From an uncultured Tateyamaria sp. (GTDB lineage: Bacteria > Pseudomonadota > Alphaproteobacteria > Rhodobacterales > Rhodobacteraceae), in contig NZ_CANNDS010000003.1 in assembly GCF_947503415.1 (NCBI RefSeq), positions 393,549-457,548 on the forward strand: a stretch of DNA of 64,000 nucleotides. The letters run 5' to 3'. A program made the translations under genes and the position numbers. The notes under the pieces are model-generated. The model saw only the letters and a program-made list of their open reading frames with translations, did no database searches and had not been told where the DNA came from. Numbering within the stretch: position 1 is the first letter of the stretch; every line of letters begins with the position of its first letter. Positions 44,376 to 52,840 of the stretch are shown here, piece after piece.

Positions 44376-45743
44376 CTAAACGTTCAGCAGCAAATGTTCG
44401 CGCTCCCACGGTGAGATCACCTGAAGAAATTCGTCATATTCGGCGCGTTTGACGATGGAATAGACACGGGCAAATTCGGGGCCCAACACGTCGTGCAGCG
44501 CCGTCGCCTCGTCAAACAGATCAAGCGCCGTGCCGGGATAGCGCGGGATGTCACCGTCGCCTTCATAGGCGTCGCCCTTGAACTGGGCGGAAGGGCGTTG
44601 CTCTTCCATCATCCCAAGGTAGCCGCAGGCGAGCGATGCGGCGATGCCGAGATACGGATTGCAGTCCATACCCGCGATGCGGTTTTCGACGCGGCGGGCC
44701 TGAGGGTCGGACAGGGGAATGCGGATGCCCGTGGTCCGGTTGTCGCGCCCCCATGCCAGATTGATCGGCGCGGCGTGGTCCTTCACGTACCGGCGATAGC
44801 TGTTCACGAAAGGGGCCATCACAGCCAACGCGGCGGGCATATGGTTCTGCAGGCCCGCGATGAAGTGAAAGAATGCGTCGGTGTCACCACCTTGCGGCCC
44901 CACAAAGATGTTGTCGCCCGTCTCCATGTCGATGATCGAGTGGTGGATGTGCATGGCACTGCCCGGCTCGTTCGCGATGGGTTTGGCCATGAAGGTGGCA
45001 AAGCAGTCGTGACGCAAGGCCGCCTCGCGGATCAGACGTTTGAAGTAGAACACTTCGTCCGCCAGCTTCACCGGATCGCCGTGGCGCAGGTTGATCTCGA
45101 GCTGGCCAGCACCGCCTTCCTGCGTGATGCCGTCGATCTCGAAGCCTTGGGCTTCGGCGAAATCATAGATGTCGTCGATCACGGGCCCGAATTCGTCCAC
45201 TGCGGTCATGGAATACGCCTGACGCGCGGCCGCCGGACGGCCGGACCGGCCCGTCATGGGTTTGATTTCCTGCGCGGGATCCAGATTGCGCGCGATCAGA
45301 AAGAATTCCATTTCCGGTGCCACAACCGGCTTCCAACCCTTGTCCTTGTAAAGCTGCACGACCCGCTTCAGCACGTTGCGGGGCGAGAAGGGCACCGGGT
45401 TGCCCTTGCGGTCATAAGCGTCGTGGATCACTTGCAGGGTCCAGTCGCCTGTCCAGGGGGCCGCTGTGGCCGTGGACATATCGGGGCGCAGGATCATGTC
45501 CTTTTCGATGAACCCGTCCTCGTCCGCAGCCTCGCCCCAATCGCCGGTGATCGTCTGGTAGAAGATGCTGTCGGGCAGATGGAAATAGTCCTGTTTCGCG
45601 AACTTGGACGCAGGCACGGCCTTGCCGCGCGCGATGCCGGGCAGGTCGGAGATGATGCACTCGACCTCGTCCAGCCGTTTGCCTTCGAGGTAAAGCTGTG
45701 CCGCCTCGGGCAACAAAGCGGTCCAGACTTCAGACATCGACAC
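44376..45743 (-). CDS. Glutamine-synthetase-family ligase, PuuA-like (copy 2)
   Basis: A 455-residue member of the glutamine synthetase fold, of the gamma-glutamyl-amine ligase type rather than GlnA. It has EGGAGQLEINLRHGD and SAMHIHHSI (ATP/metal His-Glu residues) and LAWGRDNRTTGIRIP (ammonia/glutamate site with Arg). The N-terminus, WTALLPEAAQLYLEGKRLDEVECIISDLPGIARGKAVPASKF, is the usual PuuA-like N-domain. Its start overlaps the amidotransferase gene by 14 bases, so the two are coupled. Confidence 0.85.
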   Translation of the reverse strand: MSMSEVWTALLPEAAQLYLEGKRLDEVECIISDLPGIARGKAVPASKFAKQDYFHLPDSIFYQTITGDWGEAADEDGFIEKDMILRPDMSTATAAPWTGDWTLQVIHDAYDRKGNPVPFSPRNVLKRVVQLYKDKGWKPVVAPEMEFFLIARNLDPAQEIKPMTGRSGRPAAARQAYSMTAVDEFGPVIDDIYDFAEAQGFEIDGITQEGGAGQLEINLRHGDPVKLADEVFYFKRLIREAALRHDCFATFMAKPIANEPGSAMHIHHSIIDMETGDNIFVGPQGGDTDAFFHFIAGLQNHMPAALAVMAPFVNSYRRYVKDHAAPINLAWGRDNRTTGIRIPLSDPQARRVENRIAGMDCNPYLGIAASLACGYLGMMEEQRPSAQFKGDAYEGDGDIPRYPGTALDLFDEATALHDVLGPEFARVYSIVKRAEYDEFLQVISPWEREHLLLNV

Positions 45744-46419
45744 GTGCCCCCTGTTTCAAAAATGCCACCATATCTTCGGCCACCTTTTGGCGCTGCGTCG
45801 GAACATCAAGCTGCGCGCGCGCGTCTTCGACCAAATCGCCGGGTACGACGCCCGGAGCACGGTGGACTGCAAGGGCTTCGATCATGTCTGCGCCAAATTC
45901 CGGATGCGGCTGGATGGTCCAGATCCTGTCGCCATAGACCAGCGCCGCGTTTTCGCAGAAGTCGCTGGAGCCGATGACTTCGGCACCCGGCGGCAGTTCA
46001 ACCACCTGATCCTGATGCCACGCGTTCACGGCAATTGTTTCGCCTTTGTACGTGTATTGCCGCCGTCCCACGGACCAACCGCCTTCGAATTTCACAACCT
46101 TGCCGCCCATGGCTTGCGCGATGATCTGATGCCCGAAGCACACCCCGACCATGGGCCGCCCGCTGGAGTGGATATCGCGGATCAACTCTTCAAGCGGCGG
46201 AATGAAGGCGTGATCCTCGTAGGCACCATGTTTGGAGCCAGTGACCAGCCAGCCTTCGCATGCGTCGGGACCGTCGGGGAATTCCATGTCGACGACGCCA
46301 AAGGTCTCGAAGGTCAGTCCATGACCGTCCAGCAACCGCGCGAACATGGCGTCATAGTCGCCAAGCGATCCCAACACTTCGGTGGGCGCGTGGCCGGTTT
46401 GCAGAATGCCGATTTTCAT
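45730..46419 (-). CDS. Class I glutamine amidotransferase-like hydrolase
   Basis: A 229-residue protein with a complete GATase triad: Cys94 in VGVCFGHQI, His172 and Glu174 in QPHPEF. Stand-alone class I GATases in amine loci often hydrolyse gamma-glutamyl bonds, as PuuD does, so gamma-glutamyl-product hydrolysis is likely. The protein lacks the extra length of classic PuuD. It sits between two glutamine-synthetase-like genes and overlaps the downstream one. Confidence 0.82.
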   Translation of the reverse strand: MKIGILQTGHAPTEVLGSLGDYDAMFARLLDGHGLTFETFGVVDMEFPDGPDACEGWLVTGSKHGAYEDHAFIPPLEELIRDIHSSGRPMVGVCFGHQIIAQAMGGKVVKFEGGWSVGRRQYTYKGETIAVNAWHQDQVVELPPGAEVIGSSDFCENAALVYGDRIWTIQPHPEFGADMIEALAVHRAPGVVPGDLVEDARAQLDVPTQRQKVAEDMVAFLKQGARVDV

Positions 46420-46458
46420 GGATCTCTCGCGGGTTACGCGCCGAAGATAGTGTGTGCC

Positions 46459-47793
46459 TCAGACGCTGTCGAGGTAGATTTCCGTTTGCTCGTCAGGTGA
46501 AAGTTCCGCCATGTACCGCGCCTCTTGCCGCTTGGTCATAAGCATGTTGCGGATCAGTTCTGCGTTGAAGATGCGGGCGATTTCGGCGCTTTCTTCGAAC
46601 GCCTTTATGGCATTGTCCCACGTGCTGGGAACTTGCGGCAGGTCCTGTGCATAGGCGTTGCCGGTGATGGGGGCGGCGGGACCTGTGGCATCCTCCAACC
46701 CGTTCAGAGCAGCGCCCAGCACAGCGGCGATGGACAGGTAGGGGTTCACGTCACCCCCCGCGAGGCGGTGTTCAATGCGTCGCGCAGCCGGAGGACCGGA
46801 CGGCACGCGGATGGCAGCGGTACGGTTTTCATAGGCCCATGCGATGCTCGTGGGCGCATGCGCCCCCGGCACCAGCCGTGCATAGGAATTGGCGTGGGGG
46901 GCAAAGATCAGCATGGAGCCGGGCATGGCCGCCAGACATCCCTGGACCGCGTGCCGCAATGCGTCGCTGCCCGCGTCCGTGCCGTCATCAAAGATGTTTG
47001 TGCCGGCGTCATCCAGTACGGAAAAATGCATGTGCAGCCCGTTGCCCGCGTAGTCCGCGTAGGGTTTGGCCATGAAGGACGCGGCAAAGCCGTGCTTGCG
47101 GGCGAGCCCCTTGACCAGCATCTTGAACAGCCACGCGTCATCTGCGGCTTTCAAAGCATCAGGCTGGTGCATCAGGTTGATCTCGAACTGACCCAGCCCG
47201 CTTTCGGATATGGCGGTGTCCGCGGGGATGTCCATCGCCTCGCAGGCGTCATACAGCTCGGTAAAGAAGTCGTCGAAAGCATCGAGCGTTCGCATCGACA
47301 GGATTTCGCCCGCCACACGCCGCTTGCCGGAACGCGGAGACATCGGCACCCGCAGGCGGCTGCCTGTGTCGTCGATCAGGAAGAACTCCAGCTCCACCGC
47401 AACAACGGGGGTCAGGCCCTTGTCTTTGAAACGTTTCTGAACGGCGGCCAGGGCGTGACGCGGATCACCCATGAAAGGCTGGCCATCGTCGTGGAACATC
47501 CAGATCGGCAGCAGCCCGGTCGGTGTGTTCAGCCACGGCATCGGCACAAACCCACGCTCCGTCGGCTTCAACACTCCGTCACGGTCACCACTGTCCATCA
47601 CAAGCGGGCTGTCCTCGATGTCCTCTCCCCAGATGTCGAGGTTCAGCACGGACATGGGAAAGCGCGTACCGTCGGTCGTCACCTTGTCGGCAAAGCGCAC
47701 CGGCATCCGCTTGCCCCGCGCAACCCCGTTCAGATCAGCAGCGGCGACGCGAATGGCGCGAATTTCGGGGTTATCGACAAGCCAGTCGTGCAT
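46459..47793 (-). CDS. Glutamine-synthetase-family ligase, PuuA-like (copy 1)
   Basis: A 444-residue paralogue of the ligase at 44376. Matching blocks are SESGLGQFEINLMHQPD, NGLHMHFSVLDD and IAWAYENRTAAIRVP. It begins four bases after the ABC permease gene, so it is the first enzyme of the run after the transporter. Two such ligases with different sequences may act on different amines from the same transporter. Confidence 0.85.
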   Translation of the reverse strand: MHDWLVDNPEIRAIRVAAADLNGVARGKRMPVRFADKVTTDGTRFPMSVLNLDIWGEDIEDSPLVMDSGDRDGVLKPTERGFVPMPWLNTPTGLLPIWMFHDDGQPFMGDPRHALAAVQKRFKDKGLTPVVAVELEFFLIDDTGSRLRVPMSPRSGKRRVAGEILSMRTLDAFDDFFTELYDACEAMDIPADTAISESGLGQFEINLMHQPDALKAADDAWLFKMLVKGLARKHGFAASFMAKPYADYAGNGLHMHFSVLDDAGTNIFDDGTDAGSDALRHAVQGCLAAMPGSMLIFAPHANSYARLVPGAHAPTSIAWAYENRTAAIRVPSGPPAARRIEHRLAGGDVNPYLSIAAVLGAALNGLEDATGPAAPITGNAYAQDLPQVPSTWDNAIKAFEESAEIARIFNAELIRNMLMTKRQEARYMAELSPDEQTEIYLDSV

Positions 47794-47797
47794 GGGA

Positions 47798-48604
47798 TTA
47801 CCGGATCAGGTTCATGCGCAGTTTCATCTTCTGACGCGTATTGGCGGGCAGGTGACGGTTCAGCCGCCGGTTCACAAGGCCGAACAGGCTGATGATGACC
47901 AGCGTCAGCAGGATGAAGTAGGCGGCCAGGATCGGGTAGGGGATGAACGGGTTGAACGTCTTGTCCGCGAAGTAGTTGGCATAATAGAGCGCGTCGCCCC
48001 GCTGTTGCCATGCTGGAAACCCCGAGAAGAAGACCAGCGTGGTCGCGTGGAAAAGAAAGATCGCCTCGTTCGTGTAGGCGGGCCAGGCCAGACGCAGCAT
48101 GGTGGGCCAGACAACGCGCTTGAACCGGGGCCAGCCCGAGAGGCCATAGGCATCGGCGGCTTCGACCTCTCCCTTGGGGATGGATTGCAGCGCACCATGG
48201 AAAATCTCGGCTGAATAGGCGGCGGTGTTCAGGAACAGCACGATCAGCGCGCCCAGCCATGCGGCTGTGAACGGGTCAAAGAACGGGTGTACGCCCTTGA
48301 GTTGCAGAAACAGGAAATAGGCAAAGAAGAACTGGATGAACAGCGGCGAGCCTCGGAAGACAAAGATGAACCATTCCGACGGCTTGCGTGTCAGATTTGA
48401 GGTGGAGTTCTTGCCCATGGCCACCGCCGTTGCCAGCAGGAAGCCAAAGATCAGGGCCAACACACCGAAGTAGATATTCCAGATCATGCCGGAGCCGATC
48501 AGCGTGATTTGCTGGCACAGGGTAAAGTCGTCGCGGGGCAACAACCGCTCACCAATTCCCACGGCGCGCAGACCGTAGTCCATGATGGTTTGGACGCAGC
48601 TCAC
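47798..48604 (-). CDS. Polar-amino-acid-type ABC transporter permease (second)
   Basis: A 268-residue inner-membrane permease with about five helices. The ATPase-contact EAA loop is EAADAYGLSGWPRFKRVVWP. The start chosen is GTG at 48604, overlapping the upstream permease as GTGA with AAAGG seven to eight bases before it; an internal ATG at 48583 lacks a binding site. It pairs with the permease encoded next to it to form a HisM/HisQ-like heterodimer. Confidence 0.85.
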   Translation of the reverse strand: MSCVQTIMDYGLRAVGIGERLLPRDDFTLCQQITLIGSGMIWNIYFGVLALIFGFLLATAVAMGKNSTSNLTRKPSEWFIFVFRGSPLFIQFFFAYFLFLQLKGVHPFFDPFTAAWLGALIVLFLNTAAYSAEIFHGALQSIPKGEVEAADAYGLSGWPRFKRVVWPTMLRLAWPAYTNEAIFLFHATTLVFFSGFPAWQQRGDALYYANYFADKTFNPFIPYPILAAYFILLTLVIISLFGLVNRRLNRHLPANTRQKMKLRMNLIR

Positions 48605-49545
48605 GCCGGGGCCTTTCGCTGCGCTTCGCCGCCCGTCGTTGCCTGCCCGCGGGTGAGGCGGGTCATCAGGCGGTCCAGCACAATCTCGGACGCGCGGGTG
48701 AATATGAGGTAGAAGATCAGGAGTGCCAGGAAGTACCACATGCGCCAGTCCCCATGCGGGTATTCGGTAAAGCGGGACGTCTTGGTCCCGCCCAGTTCGC
48801 GGGCCCAATACACGATGTCCTCGACCCCCAGCAGGAACAGTAGCGGTGTCGCCTTGATCAGCACCATCCACAGGTTTGACAGGCCGGGCAGGGCAAAGAC
48901 CCACATTTGCGGCACCATCACCCGCCAGAACGTCTGGCGCGGGGACATGCCATAGGCTTCGGCGGTTTCAAGCTGCGCCTTGGGCACGGCGCGCATGGCG
49001 CCAAAGAGGACGTTGGCAGCGAATGCGCCAAAGACGATGGCAAAGGTCAGGACGGCGATGGAGAAGCCGTAGGTTTCGTGCACCCATTGTGGCGCATTGC
49101 CCAGCGGCATCTTGGCGGCGGCACACACAACGAAATCGTTGCCTTGCCGCACGGGTTCTGACCAATCGGGGCAGAGCGCACGGTGGCGCAGGTATTCGAT
49201 GGCCTGATCCAATGCGATGACGAAGAACAGAAAGAACGCGATGTCGGGCACGCCGCGCACAATCGCGATATAGCCGCGGCCCACCCACGACACCGGCGCG
49301 ATGCGGGACCGTGCAGCAGAGGCTCCGGCAAAGCCAAAAGCCAGCGCGGCAGGGGCAGTGATGGCCAGAAGCAGCAGCACGGTCAGCACGGACCAATAGA
49401 TCGACATGTGCTTGCCCGTGGTCAGGTAGCACGCCATCCACTGCCAGTCGGACAATGTGCTTGGGTCTGTGCAAAAGCTGAAAATGGCGGGCCTCGGGCT
49501 GGGCGTATGGTCAGAAAAATGGAGACGGCGGTTGGCCGTCCCCAA
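48601..49545 (-). CDS. Polar-amino-acid-type ABC transporter permease (first)
   Basis: A 314-residue permease with several helices and EAA loop ETAEAYGMSPRQTFWRVMVP. A cysteine-containing periplasmic loop (CPDWSEP ... VVCAAAKM) is unusual for the fold but looks intact. The best start is uncertain: the TTG at 49545 keeps an N-terminus FSFCTDPSTLSDWQWMACYL that looks genuine, and there is no better ATG upstream. It lies 13 bases after the binding-protein gene. Confidence 0.82.
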   Translation of the reverse strand: MGTANRRLHFSDHTPSPRPAIFSFCTDPSTLSDWQWMACYLTTGKHMSIYWSVLTVLLLLAITAPAALAFGFAGASAARSRIAPVSWVGRGYIAIVRGVPDIAFFLFFVIALDQAIEYLRHRALCPDWSEPVRQGNDFVVCAAAKMPLGNAPQWVHETYGFSIAVLTFAIVFGAFAANVLFGAMRAVPKAQLETAEAYGMSPRQTFWRVMVPQMWVFALPGLSNLWMVLIKATPLLFLLGVEDIVYWARELGGTKTSRFTEYPHGDWRMWYFLALLIFYLIFTRASEIVLDRLMTRLTRGQATTGGEAQRKAPA

Positions 49546-49558
49546 TCAGGTCAATCGC

Positions 49559-50281
49559 TTAGAAGCCGTCGCCGATTTCCCATTTGGCGATCAGTTCATT
49601 CAGCGAGCCGTCTTCCTTCATCGACGTGATGGCCGCGTTGAACTTGTCCTTCAGCTCTGTATCGCTTTCGCGCAGGCCAAGGCCGATGCCGCCGCCGATC
49701 AGCTCTTCTTGTTCAAGCATGATCAGGTCAGCGTCTTCGTCCGCGATGGGCGTCAGGAATGCCTTGTCGGCCAGAACCGCATCCGCTTCGCCGTTTTTGA
49801 CGGCTGCGATGGTTTCTTCGGGCGTTGCGAATTCAACCAGCGTGGCACCGCTTTCCGCGATAAAGGCCGCTTGGATGGTGTTGGCCTGTGCCGCGATCAC
49901 ACCGCCTGTCAGGTCCGCGTCAGCTGATGCGGCAACGTAAGCCGAAGGGTCAGGCAAGGTGTAGTTCTGCGTGAAATCGATGACTTCGTCGCGTTCGTCG
50001 GTGATGCTCATGCCCGCGATGATCGTGTCGTAGTTGCCGGACACGAGGTTGGGGATGATGCTGTCCCATTCGTTGGTGACCCATTCGCAGGTCAGCTCGG
50101 CGCGCGCGCACAGCTCGTCGCCCAACTCGCGTTCAAAGCCGTCCACTTCGCCCGCGTCGTTGATGAAGTTGTAGGGGGGGTAGGCGCCCTCGGTGCCCAT
50201 GCGGACAACGGCGTGGCCGTCGGCCAGTGCGAATGTGGCAGTCATGGCGACAGCGACAGTCGAAAGCAAAATGGATTTCAT
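49559..50281 (-). CDS. ABC transporter substrate-binding protein (amino-acid/amine type)
   Basis: A 240-residue periplasmic binding protein. The signal peptide is about 1-20 (ALA before DGHAV), and VRMGTEGAYPPYNFIN is the usual PAAT-family opening. FERELGDELCARAELTCEWV and MSITDERDEVIDFTQNYT follow in order. Two Cys at about 59 and 65 are probably disulfide-bonded. It would deliver a polar amino acid or amine to the two permeases. The ligand is not predictable from sequence alone. Confidence 0.88.
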   Translation of the reverse strand: MKSILLSTVAVAMTATFALADGHAVVRMGTEGAYPPYNFINDAGEVDGFERELGDELCARAELTCEWVTNEWDSIIPNLVSGNYDTIIAGMSITDERDEVIDFTQNYTLPDPSAYVAASADADLTGGVIAAQANTIQAAFIAESGATLVEFATPEETIAAVKNGEADAVLADKAFLTPIADEDADLIMLEQEELIGGGIGLGLRESDTELKDKFNAAITSMKEDGSLNELIAKWEIGDGF

Positions 50282-50309
50282 GAGTGTTTTCTCCCGGTTT
50301 TTTGTTGGT

Positions 50310-51116
50310 TTACGCGGCGTGGGTTGCAGACAGAAACCCGCGCAGACGTTCTGATTTGGGTGCGCCGAACAGATCGTCTGGCGCCCCTTGTTCTTCGATC
50401 AGGCCCTGATGCAGGAACACGACATGGTCGCTCACATCATGGGCCAGTTTCATGTCATGGGTGACGATCAGCATGGTGCGCCCTTCGGCGGCCAAGTCCT
50501 TGATCACCTTGACAACTTCCTGTTCCAGTTCGGGGTCGAGCGCGCTGGTGGGTTCGTCAAAGAGCAGCGCCTCAGGCTCCATGCACAGCGCACGCGCAAT
50601 GGCGGCGCGTTGCTGTTGGCCACCGGACAGTTGCGCCGGATAGACGTCGCATTTGTCGCCGATGCCGACCTTGTCGAGATAGGCGCGGGCGGCTTTCTCC
50701 ACCTCTGCCGGATCGCGGCGCAGCACTGTCACCGGCGCTTCCATCACGTTTTGCAGGATGGTCATGTGGGCCCATAGATTGAATTGCTGGAACACCATCG
50801 ACAGGTTGGTGCGGATGCGCAGCACCTGCTTGGGATCGGACGGGCGGCGGCCATGACCGCTGCCTTTCCATGTCACAGGTTCGCCCTTGAACAGCATCTC
50901 ACCCTGTTGGCTGTCTTCGAGCAGGTTGCAGCAGCGCAAAAGGGTGGATTTGCCAGAGCCGGAAGAGCCGATCAGTGATACCACGTCACCGCGCTTGGCC
51001 TTGATGTCCACGCCTTTGAGCACTTCGAGCGCGCCGTAGGCTTTGTGCAAATCGCGAATTTCGATGACGGCTGTGTCGGACAAGGGGCACGCTGTTTTGT
51101 TTTGGTCGCCGGGCAT
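50310..51116 (-). CDS. ABC transporter ATP-binding protein (amino-acid type)
   Basis: A 268-residue ATPase with Walker A GSSGSGKST (50-58), signature LSGGQQQ (163-169), and Walker B LLFDEPTSALD (185-195). FQQFNLWAHMTILQNV matches the HisP/GlnQ group. The start is uncertain: ATG at 51116 has no clear ribosome-binding site, and a start nearer TAVIEI is possible. It is the first gene of the transporter-ligase run, so the operon promoter is expected between 51116 and 51206. Confidence 0.88.
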   Translation of the reverse strand: MPGDQNKTACPLSDTAVIEIRDLHKAYGALEVLKGVDIKAKRGDVVSLIGSSGSGKSTLLRCCNLLEDSQQGEMLFKGEPVTWKGSGHGRRPSDPKQVLRIRTNLSMVFQQFNLWAHMTILQNVMEAPVTVLRRDPAEVEKAARAYLDKVGIGDKCDVYPAQLSGGQQQRAAIARALCMEPEALLFDEPTSALDPELEQEVVKVIKDLAAEGRTMLIVTHDMKLAHDVSDHVVFLHQGLIEEQGAPDDLFGAPKSERLRGFLSATHAA

Positions 51117-51205
51117 AAGGGAGGAAAATATGGGCCTTGTCCACGGGCAAAAGGGACGTTTTGCCTGCGTTTTGTGCAAATTGACGTGGGGAGAGGCCGG
51201 TTTGG

Positions 51206-51943
51206 TTAAGGCGCGGGCGGTATGGGGAGCGCTAGGTACTCGGATGCCGGGATATCGATCAGGCCCTTGAGGCGAAGGGTTGCGCGGTCATTTGCGGATA
51301 GTGCCGCGATGCCTGACCGGATTGCGTTGGCAATCGGGATGGGATCGCGGCCGAGAGCCGTGATGTAGGGCAAGGCAGGGGTGGGCGATGTCCGCGCGAA
51401 CGTATCGATCTGCTGCGCCATGTCCGGATTGACCTGCGCCCAAAGCAGGTAAGTGAGCGCGTCGATGCCTGCGTAATCGGCCGCACCGCTTAGGACCGCT
51501 TCGATACTGGCGATATGTGCATCGGTTCTGATGGTGTTTCGCGGATGCGCGCCGTGGTTCTTCAAATGCGCGATGGGCGCGGCCCAACCCGACTGGGACA
51601 GAGCATCATTGTAGGCCATAATACCTTGTTTCGACAGGGTTTTGAGGTCCCGTGCATCGCTGCGTCTGCGGATCAAATAGCTGAAATAGTGACCGGCAGG
51701 GCAATCCGGCAAGTCATAGACCGGGGTGCCGACCAGCGTGACCTTTCCATGCAGGCGTGCCCGGAACGGCAAGCCGCATGTTTGTGCCAAAAGCAGGTCG
51801 GGCGACTGCCATTCTGCCCAGGCGTCACCGTCGCGGGTCAGATGATCGGGGCCGTGTCCCAAGGCGGCGCGGATGCCAGACCAGAGCCGGTCGTGGGCAT
51901 CCCGCAGGTGCGGCATGTCGTACATGCCAAGGGACGCGATCAT
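51206..51943 (-). CDS. PhnD-like periplasmic-binding-fold protein without signal peptide
   Basis: A 245-residue protein of the PhnD/SsuA/transferrin-like type II binding fold: LLLAQTCGLPF, VTLVGTPVY, GAADYAGIDALTY and the hinge region are recognisable. It begins MIASLGMYDMPHL with no signal peptide or lipobox, so as read it would stay in the cytosol, which is odd for this fold. Its ATG overlaps the upstream TerB gene by one base (TGATG). No transporter partner is adjacent apart from the separate ABC cluster. Confidence 0.75.
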   Translation of the reverse strand: MIASLGMYDMPHLRDAHDRLWSGIRAALGHGPDHLTRDGDAWAEWQSPDLLLAQTCGLPFRARLHGKVTLVGTPVYDLPDCPAGHYFSYLIRRRSDARDLKTLSKQGIMAYNDALSQSGWAAPIAHLKNHGAHPRNTIRTDAHIASIEAVLSGAADYAGIDALTYLLWAQVNPDMAQQIDTFARTSPTPALPYITALGRDPIPIANAIRSGIAALSANDRATLRLKGLIDIPASEYLALPIPPAP

Positions 51944-52374
51944 CAGCTGACGCGTTGGCGGGCGCGGGCGCTGTCTTGATCGGTGATGCCCAACAGGTTG
52001 GTCACAAGCCGCAGCAGTGCGTCCTCTTCCTGTGCGCGTTGACCGTCAGCCAGCACGACCTTCCACAGGGCTTCGACCACGGCCAGCCGATCTTCGTAAG
52101 CGACGGCCTCCTTGATGGCGCGGGTGAAGCGAACGGTGTCGGGGGCCTCTGCCTCCATCGCTTCGGCTTCGGTCCGCAAGGCATTGGCATCGCTTGCAGA
52201 AAGCCCATAGCGGTCTTGCGTGATCTGGTCGATCAATGCCCGTTCGTCGCCGGAATAGTCGTTGTCCGAGCGGGCCACACGGACCAGAAGAGCGCTCAGG
52301 GCAAGCCGCGCGTCGGCGTCGGCGATGGGGGCGGGCTCGGGCTGGATCAGCCGTTTGAGGAGGTCCTGGAACAT
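51943..52374 (-). CDS. TerB-family protein (copy 1)
   Basis: A 143-residue helical cytosolic protein of the TerB/DUF533-like family: ADARLALSALLVRVARSDNDYSGDERALIDQI is the N-terminal motif with acidic residues that could bind metal. The family was named for tellurite resistance, but most members have no tested role. It is 25 bases after a close paralogue. Confidence 0.8.
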   Translation of the reverse strand: MFQDLLKRLIQPEPAPIADADARLALSALLVRVARSDNDYSGDERALIDQITQDRYGLSASDANALRTEAEAMEAEAPDTVRFTRAIKEAVAYEDRLAVVEALWKVVLADGQRAQEEDALLRLVTNLLGITDQDSARARQRVS

Positions 52375-52399
52375 GAGGGGCTATGTATGCCGCCGTTTG

Positions 52400-52834
52400 C
52401 TATTCGCCAAGCGCGCGGGTGCGAATGTCAGCGCTGTCTTCGGCAGTGATACCCATCGCGGCTTCGATCTGGTGCAGCACGGTTTCCTCGATATTGGCGT
52501 GATCTCCATCGGCCAGAAGGACCTGCCACATCGCCATGGCAAGGCCCAGCCGGTCGGCGTAAGGCACTGTTTCCCTGAGGATATCCGCAAATTCAGGCGT
52601 GCCGGGCGCGTGACGTTCCAGCGCTTCACAGGTGGCACGCAGCTTGGCGGCATCCAGCGGTTTCAGATCGAAGGTGGCCGACAGGATCTTGTCGATCGCA
52701 GCCACTTCCGGGGCCTGATATTCGCGGTCTGCCATGGCAACCCGCACCAACAGCGCGCCCAGGGCAAGCTGTGGGGTGGGTTCCGGCAAGGGTTTGGTTT
52801 CTTTGGGTCTTTTGGGGAAAAGGCGTTCGAACAT
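52400..52834 (-). CDS. TerB-family protein (copy 2)
   Basis: A 144-residue paralogue of the next gene: PQLALGALLVRVAMADREYQAPEVAAIDKIL, then RETVPYADRLGLAMAMWQVLLADGDHANIEE. Conserved length and parallel motifs show a tandem duplication. It lies six bases after rlmJ on the same strand, so it is part of the rlmJ operon. Function unknown. Confidence 0.8.
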   Translation of the reverse strand: MFERLFPKRPKETKPLPEPTPQLALGALLVRVAMADREYQAPEVAAIDKILSATFDLKPLDAAKLRATCEALERHAPGTPEFADILRETVPYADRLGLAMAMWQVLLADGDHANIEETVLHQIEAAMGITAEDSADIRTRALGE

Positions 52835-52840
52835 TCGGTA

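Noticed and set aside
44493..45977. 494-residue open frame on the plus strand
   Set aside because: It is the shadow of a glutamine-synthetase-like gene with clear catalytic blocks.
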